Assembly (NCBI GenBank): GCA_934394985.1
Contig: CAKRRF010000030.1
Location: 1 to 27,223, forward strand
Reading direction: 5' to 3'
Origin: an uncultured Marvinbryantia sp.
Lineage (GTDB): Bacteria; Bacillota; Clostridia; Lachnospirales; Lachnospiraceae
Length of the DNA: 27,223 nt
The translations under genes were made by a program, and so were the position numbers. Below, piece after piece: positions 1 through 7,093 of this stretch. How positions within the stretch are numbered: the stretch's first letter is position 1; the number at the start of each line of letters is the position of its first letter. The notes below the pieces were generated by a model. The model was not told the origin of the DNA. It did no database searches and was given only the letters and a program-made list of their open reading frames with translations.

Positions 1-249
1 GCAATTTCCATTGCCCATAAGACTTCCTTCAAGTCAATTCTGACCAGTGGATTGAGTCTGTTTGCAGCGACGATTGGCGTGGCACTGTATTCGAATATTG
101 ATATGATTCGTTCTATTGTAATTTTGCTGTGCCGTGGTGCGATTATCAGTATGATCATTGTACTGGTATTGTTGCCGGCAATGTTGACATTATTTGATAA
201 ATTGATCTGTTATACCACCATTGGTATGCGGGAATGTGCCAAAAAGTAA
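1..249 (+). CDS. MMPL/RND-family transporter, C-terminal fragment
   Basis: Only the last 82 codons are inside the window; the open frame runs in from base 1 and stops with TAA at 247-249. The peptide has a segment rich in small residues (ILTSGLSLFAATIGVALYS), then a strongly hydrophobic helix (SIVILLCRGAIISMIIVLVLLPAMLTLFD) and a short polar tail. This resembles the last two membrane segments of MMPL/RND-superfamily permeases, where an 'LPA' motif is typical of the final helix. The substrate cannot be inferred. A strong palindromic terminator follows nine bases after the stop, so this gene ends its own unit and is separate from the feo genes. Other polytopic transporters could end similarly, so the family call is moderate. 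Confidence 0.6.
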   Translation, partial: AISIAHKTSFKSILTSGLSLFAATIGVALYSNIDMIRSIVILLCRGAIISMIIVLVLLPAMLTLFDKLICYTTIGMRECAKK

Positions 250-257
250 GCTGTCAG

Positions 258-303
258 GGAGGGTGTTTTCTGAATCTGCAGATTCAGAAAACACCCTCCT
301 TTT
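258..303 (+). terminator. Intrinsic terminator, 42-base perfect palindrome
   Basis: Bases 258-299 form a perfect inverted repeat (arm begins GGAGGGTGTTTTC) with TGCA at its centre, followed by TTTT at 300-303. It sits nine bases after the stop of the transporter fragment and just before the feoA promoter. The symmetry would allow it to work in both directions. Confidence 0.88.
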
Positions 304-317
304 GGGTTAAAAAAGTC

Positions 318-346
318 TTGACAACTAATTGAGGTTAGCATATACT
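318..346 (+). promoter_or_regulatory. Sigma-A promoter of the feo operon with candidate operator
   Basis: TTGACA at 318-323 and TATACT at 341-346 are separated by 17 bases, a near-consensus housekeeping promoter. The spacer carries CTAA (325-328) and TTAG (335-338) as inverted arms six bases apart, inside AACTAATTGAGGTTAGC. A metal-dependent DtxR-type repressor bound there would block the promoter; that role is inference. Confidence 0.82.
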
Positions 347-390
347 TACACCGTAGTCATTGAAATGTTTGAAAAGGAGAGGGTGAGCAT

Positions 391-600
391 ATGCCATTAA
401 CGATGGCCAAAACCGGAGAAGAATGTATCATAAAAAAAGTGGGTGGCAAATCGGAAACCAGACGTTTTCTGGAAAGTCTTGGATTTGTGGCTGGCGCCAT
501 TGTAATAGTGATCTCCGAGAATGCCGGCAATCTTATTGTGAATATCAAAGAATCAAGAGTTGCCATTGACAGAACGATGGCTAATAAGATCATGGTTTAA
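391..600 (+). CDS. feoA: FeoA family protein (first copy)
   Basis: This 69-residue protein is a small SH3-like FeoA-domain protein, a cytosolic accessory of the FeoB ferrous iron transporter. The FeoA pattern is visible: a start on 'MAKTGEECIIKKVGG', then a helix 'RRFLESLGFVAGAIVIVI', then 'NLIVNIKESRVAIDRTMANKIMV', matching the usual order of strand, 'R(F/L)..LG...G' turn and closing strand. Length is typical of stand-alone FeoA. The ATG at 391 is preceded by a purine-rich stretch (AAAGGAGAGGGTGAG). It is the first gene after the promoter at 318-346, and the second feoA follows after 15 bases. Two different FeoA proteins beside one FeoB is common in gut Clostridia; how they divide the work is not known from sequence. 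Confidence 0.9.
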   Translation: MPLTMAKTGEECIIKKVGGKSETRRFLESLGFVAGAIVIVISENAGNLIVNIKESRVAIDRTMANKIMV

Positions 601-615
601 CAGGAAGGAGAATTT

Positions 616-837
616 ATGAAGACATTAAGAGCTGTTTCTGTGGGAAATACTGTGACAGTAAAAAGACTGCATGGAGAAGGCCCTGTAAAGAGACGTATCA
701 TGGATATGGGAATTACAAAAGGCGTGCAGATTTACGTAAGAAAAGTGGCACCGCTTGGAGATCCGATTGAAGTAACAGTAAGAGATTACGAATTATCTCT
801 TCGTAAAGCGGATGCGGAAATGATCGAAGTAGAATAA
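616..837 (+). CDS. feoA: FeoA family protein (second copy)
   Basis: This 73-residue FeoA-domain protein differs clearly from the first copy. It shows the canonical core 'VGNTVTVKRLHGEGPVKRRIMDMGITKGVQIYVRKVAPLGDPIEVTVRDYELSLRK', with the 'RRR(I/L).DMG...G' turn and the 'PLGDPIE' loop that mark classical FeoA. It probably modulates the G domain or gate of FeoB. The start ATG at 616 has AGGAAGGAG just upstream. The gene lies 15 bases after the first feoA and 108 bases before feoB. This copy is closer to the FeoA consensus than the first, which lacks the PLGDPIE loop. Confidence 0.94.
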   Translation: MKTLRAVSVGNTVTVKRLHGEGPVKRRIMDMGITKGVQIYVRKVAPLGDPIEVTVRDYELSLRKADAEMIEVE

Positions 838-845
838 TTTTTTTA

Positions 846-870
846 GTCAAAGGTTTGACAAAACTAATAC
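846..870 (+). promoter_or_regulatory. Dyad and AACTAA box ahead of feoB
   Basis: A perfect 14-base dyad (GTCAAA-GG-TTTGAC, 846-859) lies in the 108-base gap before feoB. It overlaps a TTGACA (855-860) and is followed by AACTAA (862-867), the hexamer also seen in the feoA promoter. No well-spaced -10 follows: TAGAAT at 875-880 is only 14 bases away. I treat it as a candidate operator or weak internal promoter. Confidence 0.35.
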
Positions 871-945
871 TTTATAGAATGACGCAACGACGGTGAGCTA
901 ATGAAATAAAAATATAGTCTCATAAAACAAGAAGGAGTAAAAATT

Positions 946-3096
946 ATGTCAGTCAAGATTGCACTAGCAGGTAACCCAAACTGCGGTAAAACGACACTGT
1001 TTAATGCACTGACCGGTTCCAATCAGTTTGTCGGTAACTGGCCGGGTGTTACGGTTGAAAAAAAGGAAGGAAAACTGAAGGGACACAAAGATGTCACGAT
1101 CATGGACCTTCCGGGTATCTATTCCCTGTCCCCATATACCTTGGAAGAGGTTGTAGCGAGAAATTATTTGATCGCAGAGAGGCCGGATGCGATTCTGAAT
1201 ATTATTGACGGAACAAATCTGGAAAGAAACCTGTATCTGTCCACACAGCTGATGGAACTTGGCATTCCGGTTATTATGGCTGTTAATATGATGGATATCG
1301 TAGAAAAAAACGGAGATCACATACATATTGATAAACTGAGCAAGGCTCTTGGATGCGAAGTAGTAAAGATTTCTGCTTTAAAGGGTACCGGAATCAAAGA
1401 AGCAGCTGAAAAAGCAGTGAAGATTGCGCAGAATAAGAAAATTTCTGCTCCGGTTCATGAATTCCAGCCGGATGTGGAAGCTGTGATCAGTGAAGTGGAG
1501 CATAAACTGGGATATTCCGTTCCGGAAGAGCAGAAGAGATTCTTTGCCATTAAGCTTCTGGAAAGAGATGACAAGATCAAGGCACAGATGACCTCGGCAC
1601 CGGATGTGACAGCGGAAATTAACGAATTGGAAAATAAGATGGATGATGATACAGAAAGTATTATCACAAATGAGAGATACGTCTATATTTCATCTATTAT
1701 CAAAAACTGTTATACAAAGAATAAAACTGGTGAGAAACTTACGGTTTCAGATAAAATTGACCGCTGGGTGACAAACAGATTCCTGGCATTGCCAATTTTT
1801 GCAGCAATTATGTATATTGTCTATTATGTATCGATTACCACAGTAGGTGGTTTCCTGACAGATTGGACCAATGATGTGCTGTTTGGTGAAATCATTCCAC
1901 CAGCCATTGAACATCTGCTGGTTGCAGTTCACTGTGCTGACTGGCTGCAGGGACTGATTCTGGATGGTATCGTAGCCGGTGTTGGAGCGGTACTTGGTTT
2001 TGTGCCACAGATGCTGGTATTATTTATATTCCTGGCATTTCTGGAATCCTGTGGATATATGGCCCGTGTAGCATTTATTATGGACCGTATCTTCCGTAAA
2101 TTCGGTCTTTCAGGAAAATCTTTTATTCCAATGCTGATCGGTACAGGATGTGGAGTTCCGGGTATTATGGCGTCCAGAACAATCGAAAATGAACGTGACA
2201 GACGTATGACCATTATGACCACGACATTTATTCCATGTGGTGCAAAGCTTCCGATTATTGCACTGATTGCAGGTGCGTTATTTGACGGTGCTTCCTGGGT
2301 TGCACCAAGTGCTTATTTTATCGGTGTTGCAGCAATTATTATTTCAGGTATTATTTTAAAGAAAACCAAAATGTTTGCCGGAGATCCTGCACCGTTCGTT
2401 ATGGAGCTGCCAGCATACCACTGGCCGACAGTTGGAAATATTTTGAGAAGTATGTGGGAGCGTGGATGGTCCTTCATTAAAAAAGCCGGAACGATCATTC
2501 TTCTTTCTACCATTATTTTGTGGTTCCTGATGAGCTTTGGCTGGGTGGATGGATCTTTCACCATGCTGGAAGCAGAACAATTGGATGCAAGTATTCTTTC
2601 TAAGATTGGCAGTGCAATTGCGTGGCTGTTTGCTCCTCTGGGATGGGGGAACTGGAAGATGGCAGTGGCAGCAGTCAGTGGTCTGATCGCAAAAGAAAAC
2701 GTAGTCGGAACATTTGGTATGTTGTATGGTTTTGCAGAAGTCGCAGAAGATGGTACCGAGATCTGGGGACAGCTGGCAGGCAGCATGACTCAGCTGGCAG
2801 CATATTCCTACCTGGTATTCAATCTGCTGTGTGCTCCTTGCTTTGCGGCTATGGGTGCAATCAAGAGAGAAATGAATAATACAAAGTGGTTCTGGTTTGC
2901 AATCGGATATCAGTGCCTGTTTGCTTATATTGTTTCTCTGTGTATTTACCAGATCGGTATGCTGGTAAGTGGCGGTGGATTTGGAATCTTTACGGCAGTG
3001 GCAATCATTCTGATTGCAGGTATCATCTATCTGTTATTCCGTCCTTATAAAGAAAGCACAACATTAACAGCAAATATAAAAGTAAAAGCCAAATAA
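946..3096 (+). CDS. feoB: Ferrous iron transport protein B
   Basis: This 716-residue protein is the membrane permease that brings Fe2+ into the cell. The N-terminal G domain shows all main motifs: G1 GNPNCGKTT (residues 9-17), G2 Thr around residue 36 in 'GVTVEKKEG', G3 DLPG (54-57) and G4 NMMD (114-117). A helical spacer occupies roughly 150-270. The membrane part has the two conserved gate blocks, including 'GTGCGVPGIMASRTI' and 'TTFIPCGAKLPI', each with a Cys near the pore, and a later 'LIAKENVVGTFGMLYG' block. The ATG at 946 has AAGGAG nine bases upstream. Length is normal for the family. It follows two feoA genes and is followed by a small FeoB-associated peptide gene, so the whole locus is dedicated to ferrous iron uptake. 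Confidence 0.98.
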   Translation: MSVKIALAGNPNCGKTTLFNALTGSNQFVGNWPGVTVEKKEGKLKGHKDVTIMDLPGIYSLSPYTLEEVVARNYLIAERPDAILNIIDGTNLERNLYLSTQLMELGIPVIMAVNMMDIVEKNGDHIHIDKLSKALGCEVVKISALKGTGIKEAAEKAVKIAQNKKISAPVHEFQPDVEAVISEVEHKLGYSVPEEQKRFFAIKLLERDDKIKAQMTSAPDVTAEINELENKMDDDTESIITNERYVYISSIIKNCYTKNKTGEKLTVSDKIDRWVTNRFLALPIFAAIMYIVYYVSITTVGGFLTDWTNDVLFGEIIPPAIEHLLVAVHCADWLQGLILDGIVAGVGAVLGFVPQMLVLFIFLAFLESCGYMARVAFIMDRIFRKFGLSGKSFIPMLIGTGCGVPGIMASRTIENERDRRMTIMTTTFIPCGAKLPIIALIAGALFDGASWVAPSAYFIGVAAIIISGIILKKTKMFAGDPAPFVMELPAYHWPTVGNILRSMWERGWSFIKKAGTIILLSTIILWFLMSFGWVDGSFTMLEAEQLDASILSKIGSAIAWLFAPLGWGNWKMAVAAVSGLIAKENVVGTFGMLYGFAEVAEDGTEIWGQLAGSMTQLAAYSYLVFNLLCAPCFAAMGAIKREMNNTKWFWFAIGYQCLFAYIVSLCIYQIGMLVSGGGFGIFTAVAIILIAGIIYLLFRPYKESTTLTANIKVKAK

Positions 3097-3107
3097 AAAA
3101 TGAAATT

Positions 3108-3133
3108 GGTGCACCTGAAAAACCAGGTGCACT
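3108..3133 (+). terminator. Stem-loop after feoB, weak terminator or processing site
   Basis: GTGCACCTG (3109-3117) pairs perfectly with CAGGTGCAC (3124-3132) across an AAAAAC loop, 12 bases after the feoB stop. The following bases (TGATTTGCATTCTG) are not a U run, so it may be a leaky terminator or a 3' end stabiliser. Confidence 0.5.
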
Positions 3134-3136
3134 GAT

Positions 3137-3164
3137 TTGCATTCTGTAAAATATGCTATATAAT
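3137..3164 (+). promoter_or_regulatory. Promoter of the FeoB-associated peptide gene
   Basis: TATAAT at 3159-3164 is preceded by TTGCAT at 3137-3142 (16-base spacer). Transcription would start near 3171 and give a leader of about 100 bases with pairing potential: ATGATAC (3169-3175) can pair with GTATCAT (3211-3217), and GTGGG (3180-3184) with TCCAC (3204-3208). Confidence 0.55.
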
Positions 3165-3270
3165 AAAAATGATACAATCGTGGGAGTGCCATGCATAGAA
3201 TAATCCACAGGTATCATGGTTGAGGACTTATGACCTTAACGTCTGGAAACAGAGAAAGGAAGCTTAAGAT

Positions 3271-3414
3271 ATGGGAACAGTGGTAGTTGGAGCAATTGTA
3301 GTGTTGGTGGTAGCAGTGATTATTCGCAGTATGGTGAAGGATAAAAAAGCAGGAAAATCGCTTCAGTGCGGTATGGATTGCAAGCATTGCGGGGGACACT
3401 GTAGTCATCATTAA
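3271..3414 (+). CDS. FeoB-associated Cys-rich membrane peptide
   Basis: This is a 47-codon gene with ATG at 3271, TAA at 3412-3414 and AAAGGA about ten bases upstream of the start. The product begins with one hydrophobic helix (TVVVGAIVVLVVAVIIRSMV, about residues 3-22), followed by a basic stretch (KDKKAGK) and a metal-ligand-rich tail, CGMDCKHCGGHCSHH, with four Cys and four His. This layout matches the short FeoB-associated Cys-rich membrane proteins found next to feoB in Firmicutes. Its biochemical role is not established; a metal-binding or partner role at the inner face of FeoB is inference. It ends the iron locus, before a strong terminator at 3451-3497. Confidence 0.85.
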   Translation: MGTVVVGAIVVLVVAVIIRSMVKDKKAGKSLQCGMDCKHCGGHCSHH

Positions 3415-3440
3415 ATCATAACAGAAAGTCTTTTTTACGG

Positions 3441-3470
3441 TTGCCAAAAAGGTTGAGTTCGCGGTATAAT
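3441..3470 (+). promoter_or_regulatory. Promoter for the flippase gene, lying inside the terminator
   Basis: TTGCCA (3441-3446) and TATAAT (3465-3470) are 18 bases apart. The -10 element lies in the loop of the terminator at 3451-3487, so a transcript starting near 3477 would lack the 5' arm of the hairpin and escape termination. Confidence 0.5.
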
Positions 3471-3497
3471 AAACCACGGGCTCAGCCTCTTTTTTTT
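3451..3497 (+). terminator. Intrinsic terminator of the feo locus
   Basis: GGTTGAGTTCGCGG (3451-3464) pairs with CCACGGGCTCAGCC (3474-3487) with one A-C mismatch and several G-U pairs; the loop is TATAATAAA. TCTTTTTTTT follows at 3488-3497. It lies 36 bases after the stop of the Cys-rich peptide gene. Confidence 0.87.
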
Positions 3498-3561
3498 ACC
3501 GAATCAAGCAAGTTACCTGCTTCAATTGCGCAGAGCAATAAGCAGTTACAGGAGAAAATGG

Positions 3562-5004
3562 ATGAAAGATGAATCTTTAAATAAACTGGCGGTAAAGTCA
3601 GGCATTTTTTTTGTAGTCTGTCAGATGTTGATTCGTGGAATCAGTTTTGCCACTACACCGATTTATACAAGACTTTTATCGACAGAACAGTTTGGACAGA
3701 TTCGGGTCTATGAATCGTGGCTTCAGATAGCTGTGCCGATCATGTCTCTGTGCCTCTGGAGGAGCGTGGAGCGGGCCAAATATGATATGCGGGAGAAGTT
3801 TGATGCATATACCTCTGCTGTGCAGAATCTGTCTTATATTTCGATTGCACTGATGGTGGGACTCTGTCTGTTGTTTAAGCCACAGATTCAGAGATTTTGC
3901 GGAATGGATGATGTGATGCTGTACACAGCATTCGGATATATTTTTTCTTATACCAGTGTTCTGTATATGAATCGAAGAGAAAAGCAAAGTATGCGTTACA
4001 GGTTTGCTACGGTTGCATCTATTCTGTTGATGATACCGGCTACAGTGATTTCCATTGGCTGGCTTTATATAGGAAATGTCAGAGGAGAATTTGACCAGCT
4101 TGTGCATTATCGGATTCTTGGATTTTATATTCCTCAGATCGTTGGCGGTCTGATCATTGCTCTGATCATGGCAGTACAGGGAAGGAAGCTGTTTTCTCTG
4201 AAATATTGGAAGTACGGGCTGTTATACAGTGTTCCTCTGATTCCGGAAGTACTCTCTATTCAGATTATGAATCAGGCAGATAAAATTATGATTCAGAATA
4301 TGGTGGGAGAATGGGAAACCGGAATTTTTGCCGTAGGTACCACGGTTTCTTTTATTATCTGGATCCTGGAAGATTCCGTATGGAGTGCCTGGCTTCCGTG
4401 GTTCTTTGAGAAGATATCCAGAAATGAGTCAGGAGATGTGAAAAAGCCATGGGAGACGATTATGCAGACGTTTGGCATGATTTCATGGTTTGTAGTGATG
4501 CTGACACCGGAGATCGTCTGGATTTTGGGCGGAAAAAAGAATATGGCAGCGATCTGGGTGATTGCGCCTATGGTGACCGGCACGTTGTTTCGGTTTTACA
4601 GCTACAGTTACACTGCTATTCAGAACTATTATAAGAAAACCGCGCAGGTGGCACTGGGGACAATGCTTGCCATGGTCGTAAATGTGGTGTTGAATTATAT
4701 CTGCATCTTACAGTTCGGATACCAGGCAGCGGCTTATACAACAGCAGTCAGCTACGCTTTTCTGTTGGTACTGCAGGGATGGCAGGAGATGAAGATTACC
4801 GGGCAGCGGATGATACCGCTTCGGACCACGTTGAAATATGCGGCAGTCTTCTTTGGAATGAATCTGCTATCCATGCTTTCCTATCATCTTCCGTGGTATT
4901 TGCGTTATGTGCTGATCCTTGCAGGAATCGGATTTGCAGCGAAATATATACTGCCGCAGTTCCTTGGAATTCTGAAAAATATACGGAAGAAAAAAAGTAG
5001 GTAA
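3562..5004 (+). CDS. Polysaccharide flippase, Wzx/MOP superfamily
   Basis: This 480-residue polytopic membrane protein resembles the oligosaccharide flippases (Wzx-like, MOP superfamily) that move lipid-linked sugars across the membrane. The N-terminus has 'LAVKSGIFFVVCQMLIRGISFATTPIYTRLLSTEQFGQIRVYESW', a typical first-helix and loop pattern for this group. About 12-14 hydrophobic segments follow, with 'QADKIMIQNMVGEWETGIFAVG' in the middle as in other family members. A TTG at 3526 is in frame but has no ribosome site; AGGAG at 3550-3554 sits seven bases before ATG 3562, which decides the start. It has its own promoter and precedes xpt and a glycan-type operon. The substrate is unknown. MATE or MurJ relatives are the alternatives, but the sequence fits Wzx better. 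Confidence 0.85.
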   Translation: MKDESLNKLAVKSGIFFVVCQMLIRGISFATTPIYTRLLSTEQFGQIRVYESWLQIAVPIMSLCLWRSVERAKYDMREKFDAYTSAVQNLSYISIALMVGLCLLFKPQIQRFCGMDDVMLYTAFGYIFSYTSVLYMNRREKQSMRYRFATVASILLMIPATVISIGWLYIGNVRGEFDQLVHYRILGFYIPQIVGGLIIALIMAVQGRKLFSLKYWKYGLLYSVPLIPEVLSIQIMNQADKIMIQNMVGEWETGIFAVGTTVSFIIWILEDSVWSAWLPWFFEKISRNESGDVKKPWETIMQTFGMISWFVVMLTPEIVWILGGKKNMAAIWVIAPMVTGTLFRFYSYSYTAIQNYYKKTAQVALGTMLAMVVNVVLNYICILQFGYQAAAYTTAVSYAFLLVLQGWQEMKITGQRMIPLRTTLKYAAVFFGMNLLSMLSYHLPWYLRYVLILAGIGFAAKYILPQFLGILKNIRKKKSR

Positions 5005-5011
5005 GCATAAG

Positions 5012-5040
5012 TTGAAAGAAGACTGAAATTATGTTATAAC
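5012..5040 (+). promoter_or_regulatory. Promoter of the xpt operon
   Basis: TTGAAA (5012-5017) and TATAAC (5035-5040) are spaced by 17 bases, eight bases after the flippase stop. A second -10-like TATAAT lies at 5055-5060 without a good -35. The leader to the xpt start is only about 50 bases, too short for a complete purine riboswitch. Confidence 0.6.
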
Positions 5041-5094
5041 CTTATTAATATTGATATAATGATACACGATACAGACGCAGGAGGAAGGAATACA

Positions 5095-5676
5095 ATGAAG
5101 CTTTTGGAAGACCGCATCCGCAAGGATGGAAAGATAAAAGAAGGGAATGTGCTGAAGGTAGACAGCTTTTTAAATCATCAGATGGATGTGAAGCTATTTC
5201 ATGAAATTGGCCTGGAATTCAAACGCAGATTTGAGGGACAGGAGATCAATAAGATTCTTACCATTGAAGCATCAGGAATCGGAATAGCCTGTGTAGTAGC
5301 GGAAGTATTTGATGTGCCGGTAGTATTTGCAAAGAAGACACAGACCAAGAATATTGCAGGGGAAGTATATCGTACACAGGTGGAATCATTCACTCATGGA
5401 AGAGTATATGATATCATTGTGGCAAAAGAATTTCTCGGCAAGGACGATAAGGTACTGCTGATTGATGATTTCCTGGCAAATGGCAAAGCGCTGGAAGGTC
5501 TGATCACACTGGTACAGGATTCCGGTGCAGAGCTGGTAGGTGCAGGTATTGTCATTGAAAAAGGCTTCCAGGTCGGAGGAAAAATCATCCGTGATAAAGG
5601 AATACATCTGGAATCACTGGCCATTGTGGAAAGCATGGACGATAAGAACGGAACGATCGAATTCCGCGAGCAGTAA
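5095..5676 (+). CDS. xpt: Xanthine phosphoribosyltransferase
   Basis: This 193-residue purine salvage enzyme makes XMP from xanthine and PRPP in the cytosol. The N-terminus 'MKLLEDRIRKDGKIKEGNVLKVDSFLNHQMD' closely follows the family pattern, with 'VLKVDSFLNHQ' diagnostic of Xpt. 'TIEASGIGIACVVAEVFDVPVVFAKK' matches the mid-part, and LLIDDFLANGKA (121-132) is the PRPP-binding loop. An in-frame ATG at 5059 lacks a ribosome site; AGGAGGAAGG at 5079-5088 selects ATG 5095 and the usual family length. The gene is commonly controlled by a guanine riboswitch, but none is visible here. It lies 24 bases before the CapK-like gene, so it appears to be co-transcribed with surface-glycan-type genes, an unusual setting for purine salvage. 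Confidence 0.95.
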   Translation: MKLLEDRIRKDGKIKEGNVLKVDSFLNHQMDVKLFHEIGLEFKRRFEGQEINKILTIEASGIGIACVVAEVFDVPVVFAKKTQTKNIAGEVYRTQVESFTHGRVYDIIVAKEFLGKDDKVLLIDDFLANGKALEGLITLVQDSGAELVGAGIVIEKGFQVGGKIIRDKGIHLESLAIVESMDDKNGTIEFREQ

Positions 5677-5700
5677 AGAAACAGAGATAGGAAGAAACAT

Positions 5701-7014
5701 ATGTCATTTGTAATAGAAAAAAAACTGAAGAATGTAATGACCTTTTATTATCTTATGAAACTGGATAAGAAAATTCCCACAGACCGGGAGTTTATCCGGA
5801 AGCGTCAGGGAAAAAAGGTTCATGAACTGATGGTAAGTGCCTACAAGATACCGTTTTATCGTGAACGGTTTGAACAGTGCCATCTGACACCTGATGATTT
5901 TCACTGTGCAGAAGATCTGCAGAAGTTTCCGGTACTGACCAGGGCGGACCTGAGAGGCTGGATGCAGAAGGAATATGATGCGCATCCGGAGATGCATGAG
6001 AGATGGAATGTGCTCAGCACCAGCGGATCTTCAGGAACCCCGTTAAAGTTCCTGCAGACACAGAGAGAGTCTGCCTGTGTGGATGCAAACTGGATTCGTG
6101 TGCTGATGTATGCAGGTTATCGGCCACTTCGCGGAAAGCTGTTTTCTTTTGAGACCAGTCACAAACATGTGGATGCCAAAAAGGGAGATTCGATTATACA
6201 GAAATTCGGGCTGATGAGACGCCGTGTTGTTTCAGAAAAGAATTGTGTGGGAGAAGGCATCAGAGACATTCTGAATGAAGTGAATGCTTATGAACCGGAT
6301 GTGCTTTGCTTTCGCCGTAACTGTCTGGTGCGTATGGCATTATATGCACAGCGCCATAATATGAAAGTGCATAAGCCAAAGATTTATGTACCAGTAAGTG
6401 AGATGGTGGATGATATGACACGAAAGGTGCTGGCAGAGACCTTTGGTGATGGACTGATGGATGCCTATGGCAGTTCTGAGACAGGTAGCTGTATCATTCA
6501 GGTGCCGGGAGAAGAACTGTATTATATCAACAGTGATACGCATGTGGTAAATATCTATGATGAAGATATGCAGCTTGCAGATGAAGGAAAAGTGATTATC
6601 ACGACTTTGTTTAAGAAGGATTTTCCGATTATTAATTATGAGATTGGTGACCGTGCTTCTTCTGTTACGCTGGATGGAGTTCGATATATCAGGACCATTA
6701 AGGGACGTGTCAACGATCTTGTCAGACATGAACAGGGCGATGAGACCTCTGCACTGGAGCTGATGAAGATACCGAATGGCATTGTTGGTATTGCACAGTT
6801 CCGTTATATCCAGGAGTCTTATCACGATATGAGGATTCAGCTGGTAAAGGATCCGGGAAATGATGCTCATACAAAAGAGGAAATCGAAGACTTCTTCCGG
6901 AAAAAGATGGCAGATCTGTTCGGAGAAGAATTTCAGCTTCATTTTGACTGGCTGGATCTGATCCCGCCAGATGAGAATGGAAAAATGCGCTGCTTTGCCT
7001 GCAAGATGCAGTAA
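5701..7014 (+). CDS. CapK-like adenylate-forming enzyme (phenylacetate-CoA ligase family)
   Basis: This 437-residue protein belongs to the ANL superfamily branch of PaaK and CapK, enzymes that activate a carboxylic acid as acyl-AMP. The ATP loop STSGSSGTP occupies residues 106-114 and DAYGSSETG residues 254-262. 'NYEIGDRAS' gives the conserved acidic residue of the adenylation core, and a C-terminal subdomain follows ('RTIKGRVNDLVR' onward). CapK-like members occur in capsule and exopolysaccharide clusters, where their acid and acceptor are mostly unknown. The ATG at 5701 has AGGAAG at 5689-5694. It lies between xpt (24-base gap) and a glycosyltransferase (79-base gap). A true CoA ligase for an aromatic acid is less likely here, because no aromatic catabolism gene is nearby. 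Confidence 0.85.
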   Translation: MSFVIEKKLKNVMTFYYLMKLDKKIPTDREFIRKRQGKKVHELMVSAYKIPFYRERFEQCHLTPDDFHCAEDLQKFPVLTRADLRGWMQKEYDAHPEMHERWNVLSTSGSSGTPLKFLQTQRESACVDANWIRVLMYAGYRPLRGKLFSFETSHKHVDAKKGDSIIQKFGLMRRRVVSEKNCVGEGIRDILNEVNAYEPDVLCFRRNCLVRMALYAQRHNMKVHKPKIYVPVSEMVDDMTRKVLAETFGDGLMDAYGSSETGSCIIQVPGEELYYINSDTHVVNIYDEDMQLADEGKVIITTLFKKDFPIINYEIGDRASSVTLDGVRYIRTIKGRVNDLVRHEQGDETSALELMKIPNGIVGIAQFRYIQESYHDMRIQLVKDPGNDAHTKEEIEDFFRKKMADLFGEEFQLHFDWLDLIPPDENGKMRCFACKMQ

Positions 7015-7079
7015 AGCAGGGCAGAAAGTAAAACAGATATCTGGTATCCGTAAAGATATGGAACGGATAAAAGTGATTT

Positions 7080-7087
7080 AGGAGGTG
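7080..7087 (+). promoter_or_regulatory. Ribosome site fixing the glycosyltransferase start
   Basis: AGGAGGTG at 7080-7087 includes the in-frame GTG at 7085, so GTG cannot serve as the start. The ATG at 7094, six bases after the site, is the correct start. Confidence 0.85.
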
Positions 7088-7093
7088 ACCGGG

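Noticed and set aside
855..880. Standard promoter before feoB (TTGACA with TAGAAT)
   Set aside because: The spacer is only 14 bases, too short for a normal sigma-A promoter; kept only as a possible operator.
2313..2786. Minus-strand open frame of 157 codons within feoB
   Set aside because: It is antisense to conserved FeoB membrane segments and has no ribosome site or domain.
3526..3561. TTG start giving a 12-residue longer flippase
   Set aside because: No ribosome site precedes it, and AGGAG at 3550-3554 directs translation to ATG 3562.
5055..5060. Second -10 box upstream of xpt
   Set aside because: No acceptable -35 lies 16-18 bases upstream, whereas the 5012-5040 pair is well spaced.
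6340..6942. Minus-strand open frame of 200 codons within the CapK-like gene
   Set aside because: It is antisense to conserved adenylation motifs and lacks a ribosome site.
7045..7069. Hairpin TATCCGT/ACGGATA between the CapK-like and glycosyltransferase genes as a terminator
   Set aside because: The stem is seven pairs with an 11-base loop and no U run, so it is unlikely to end transcription.
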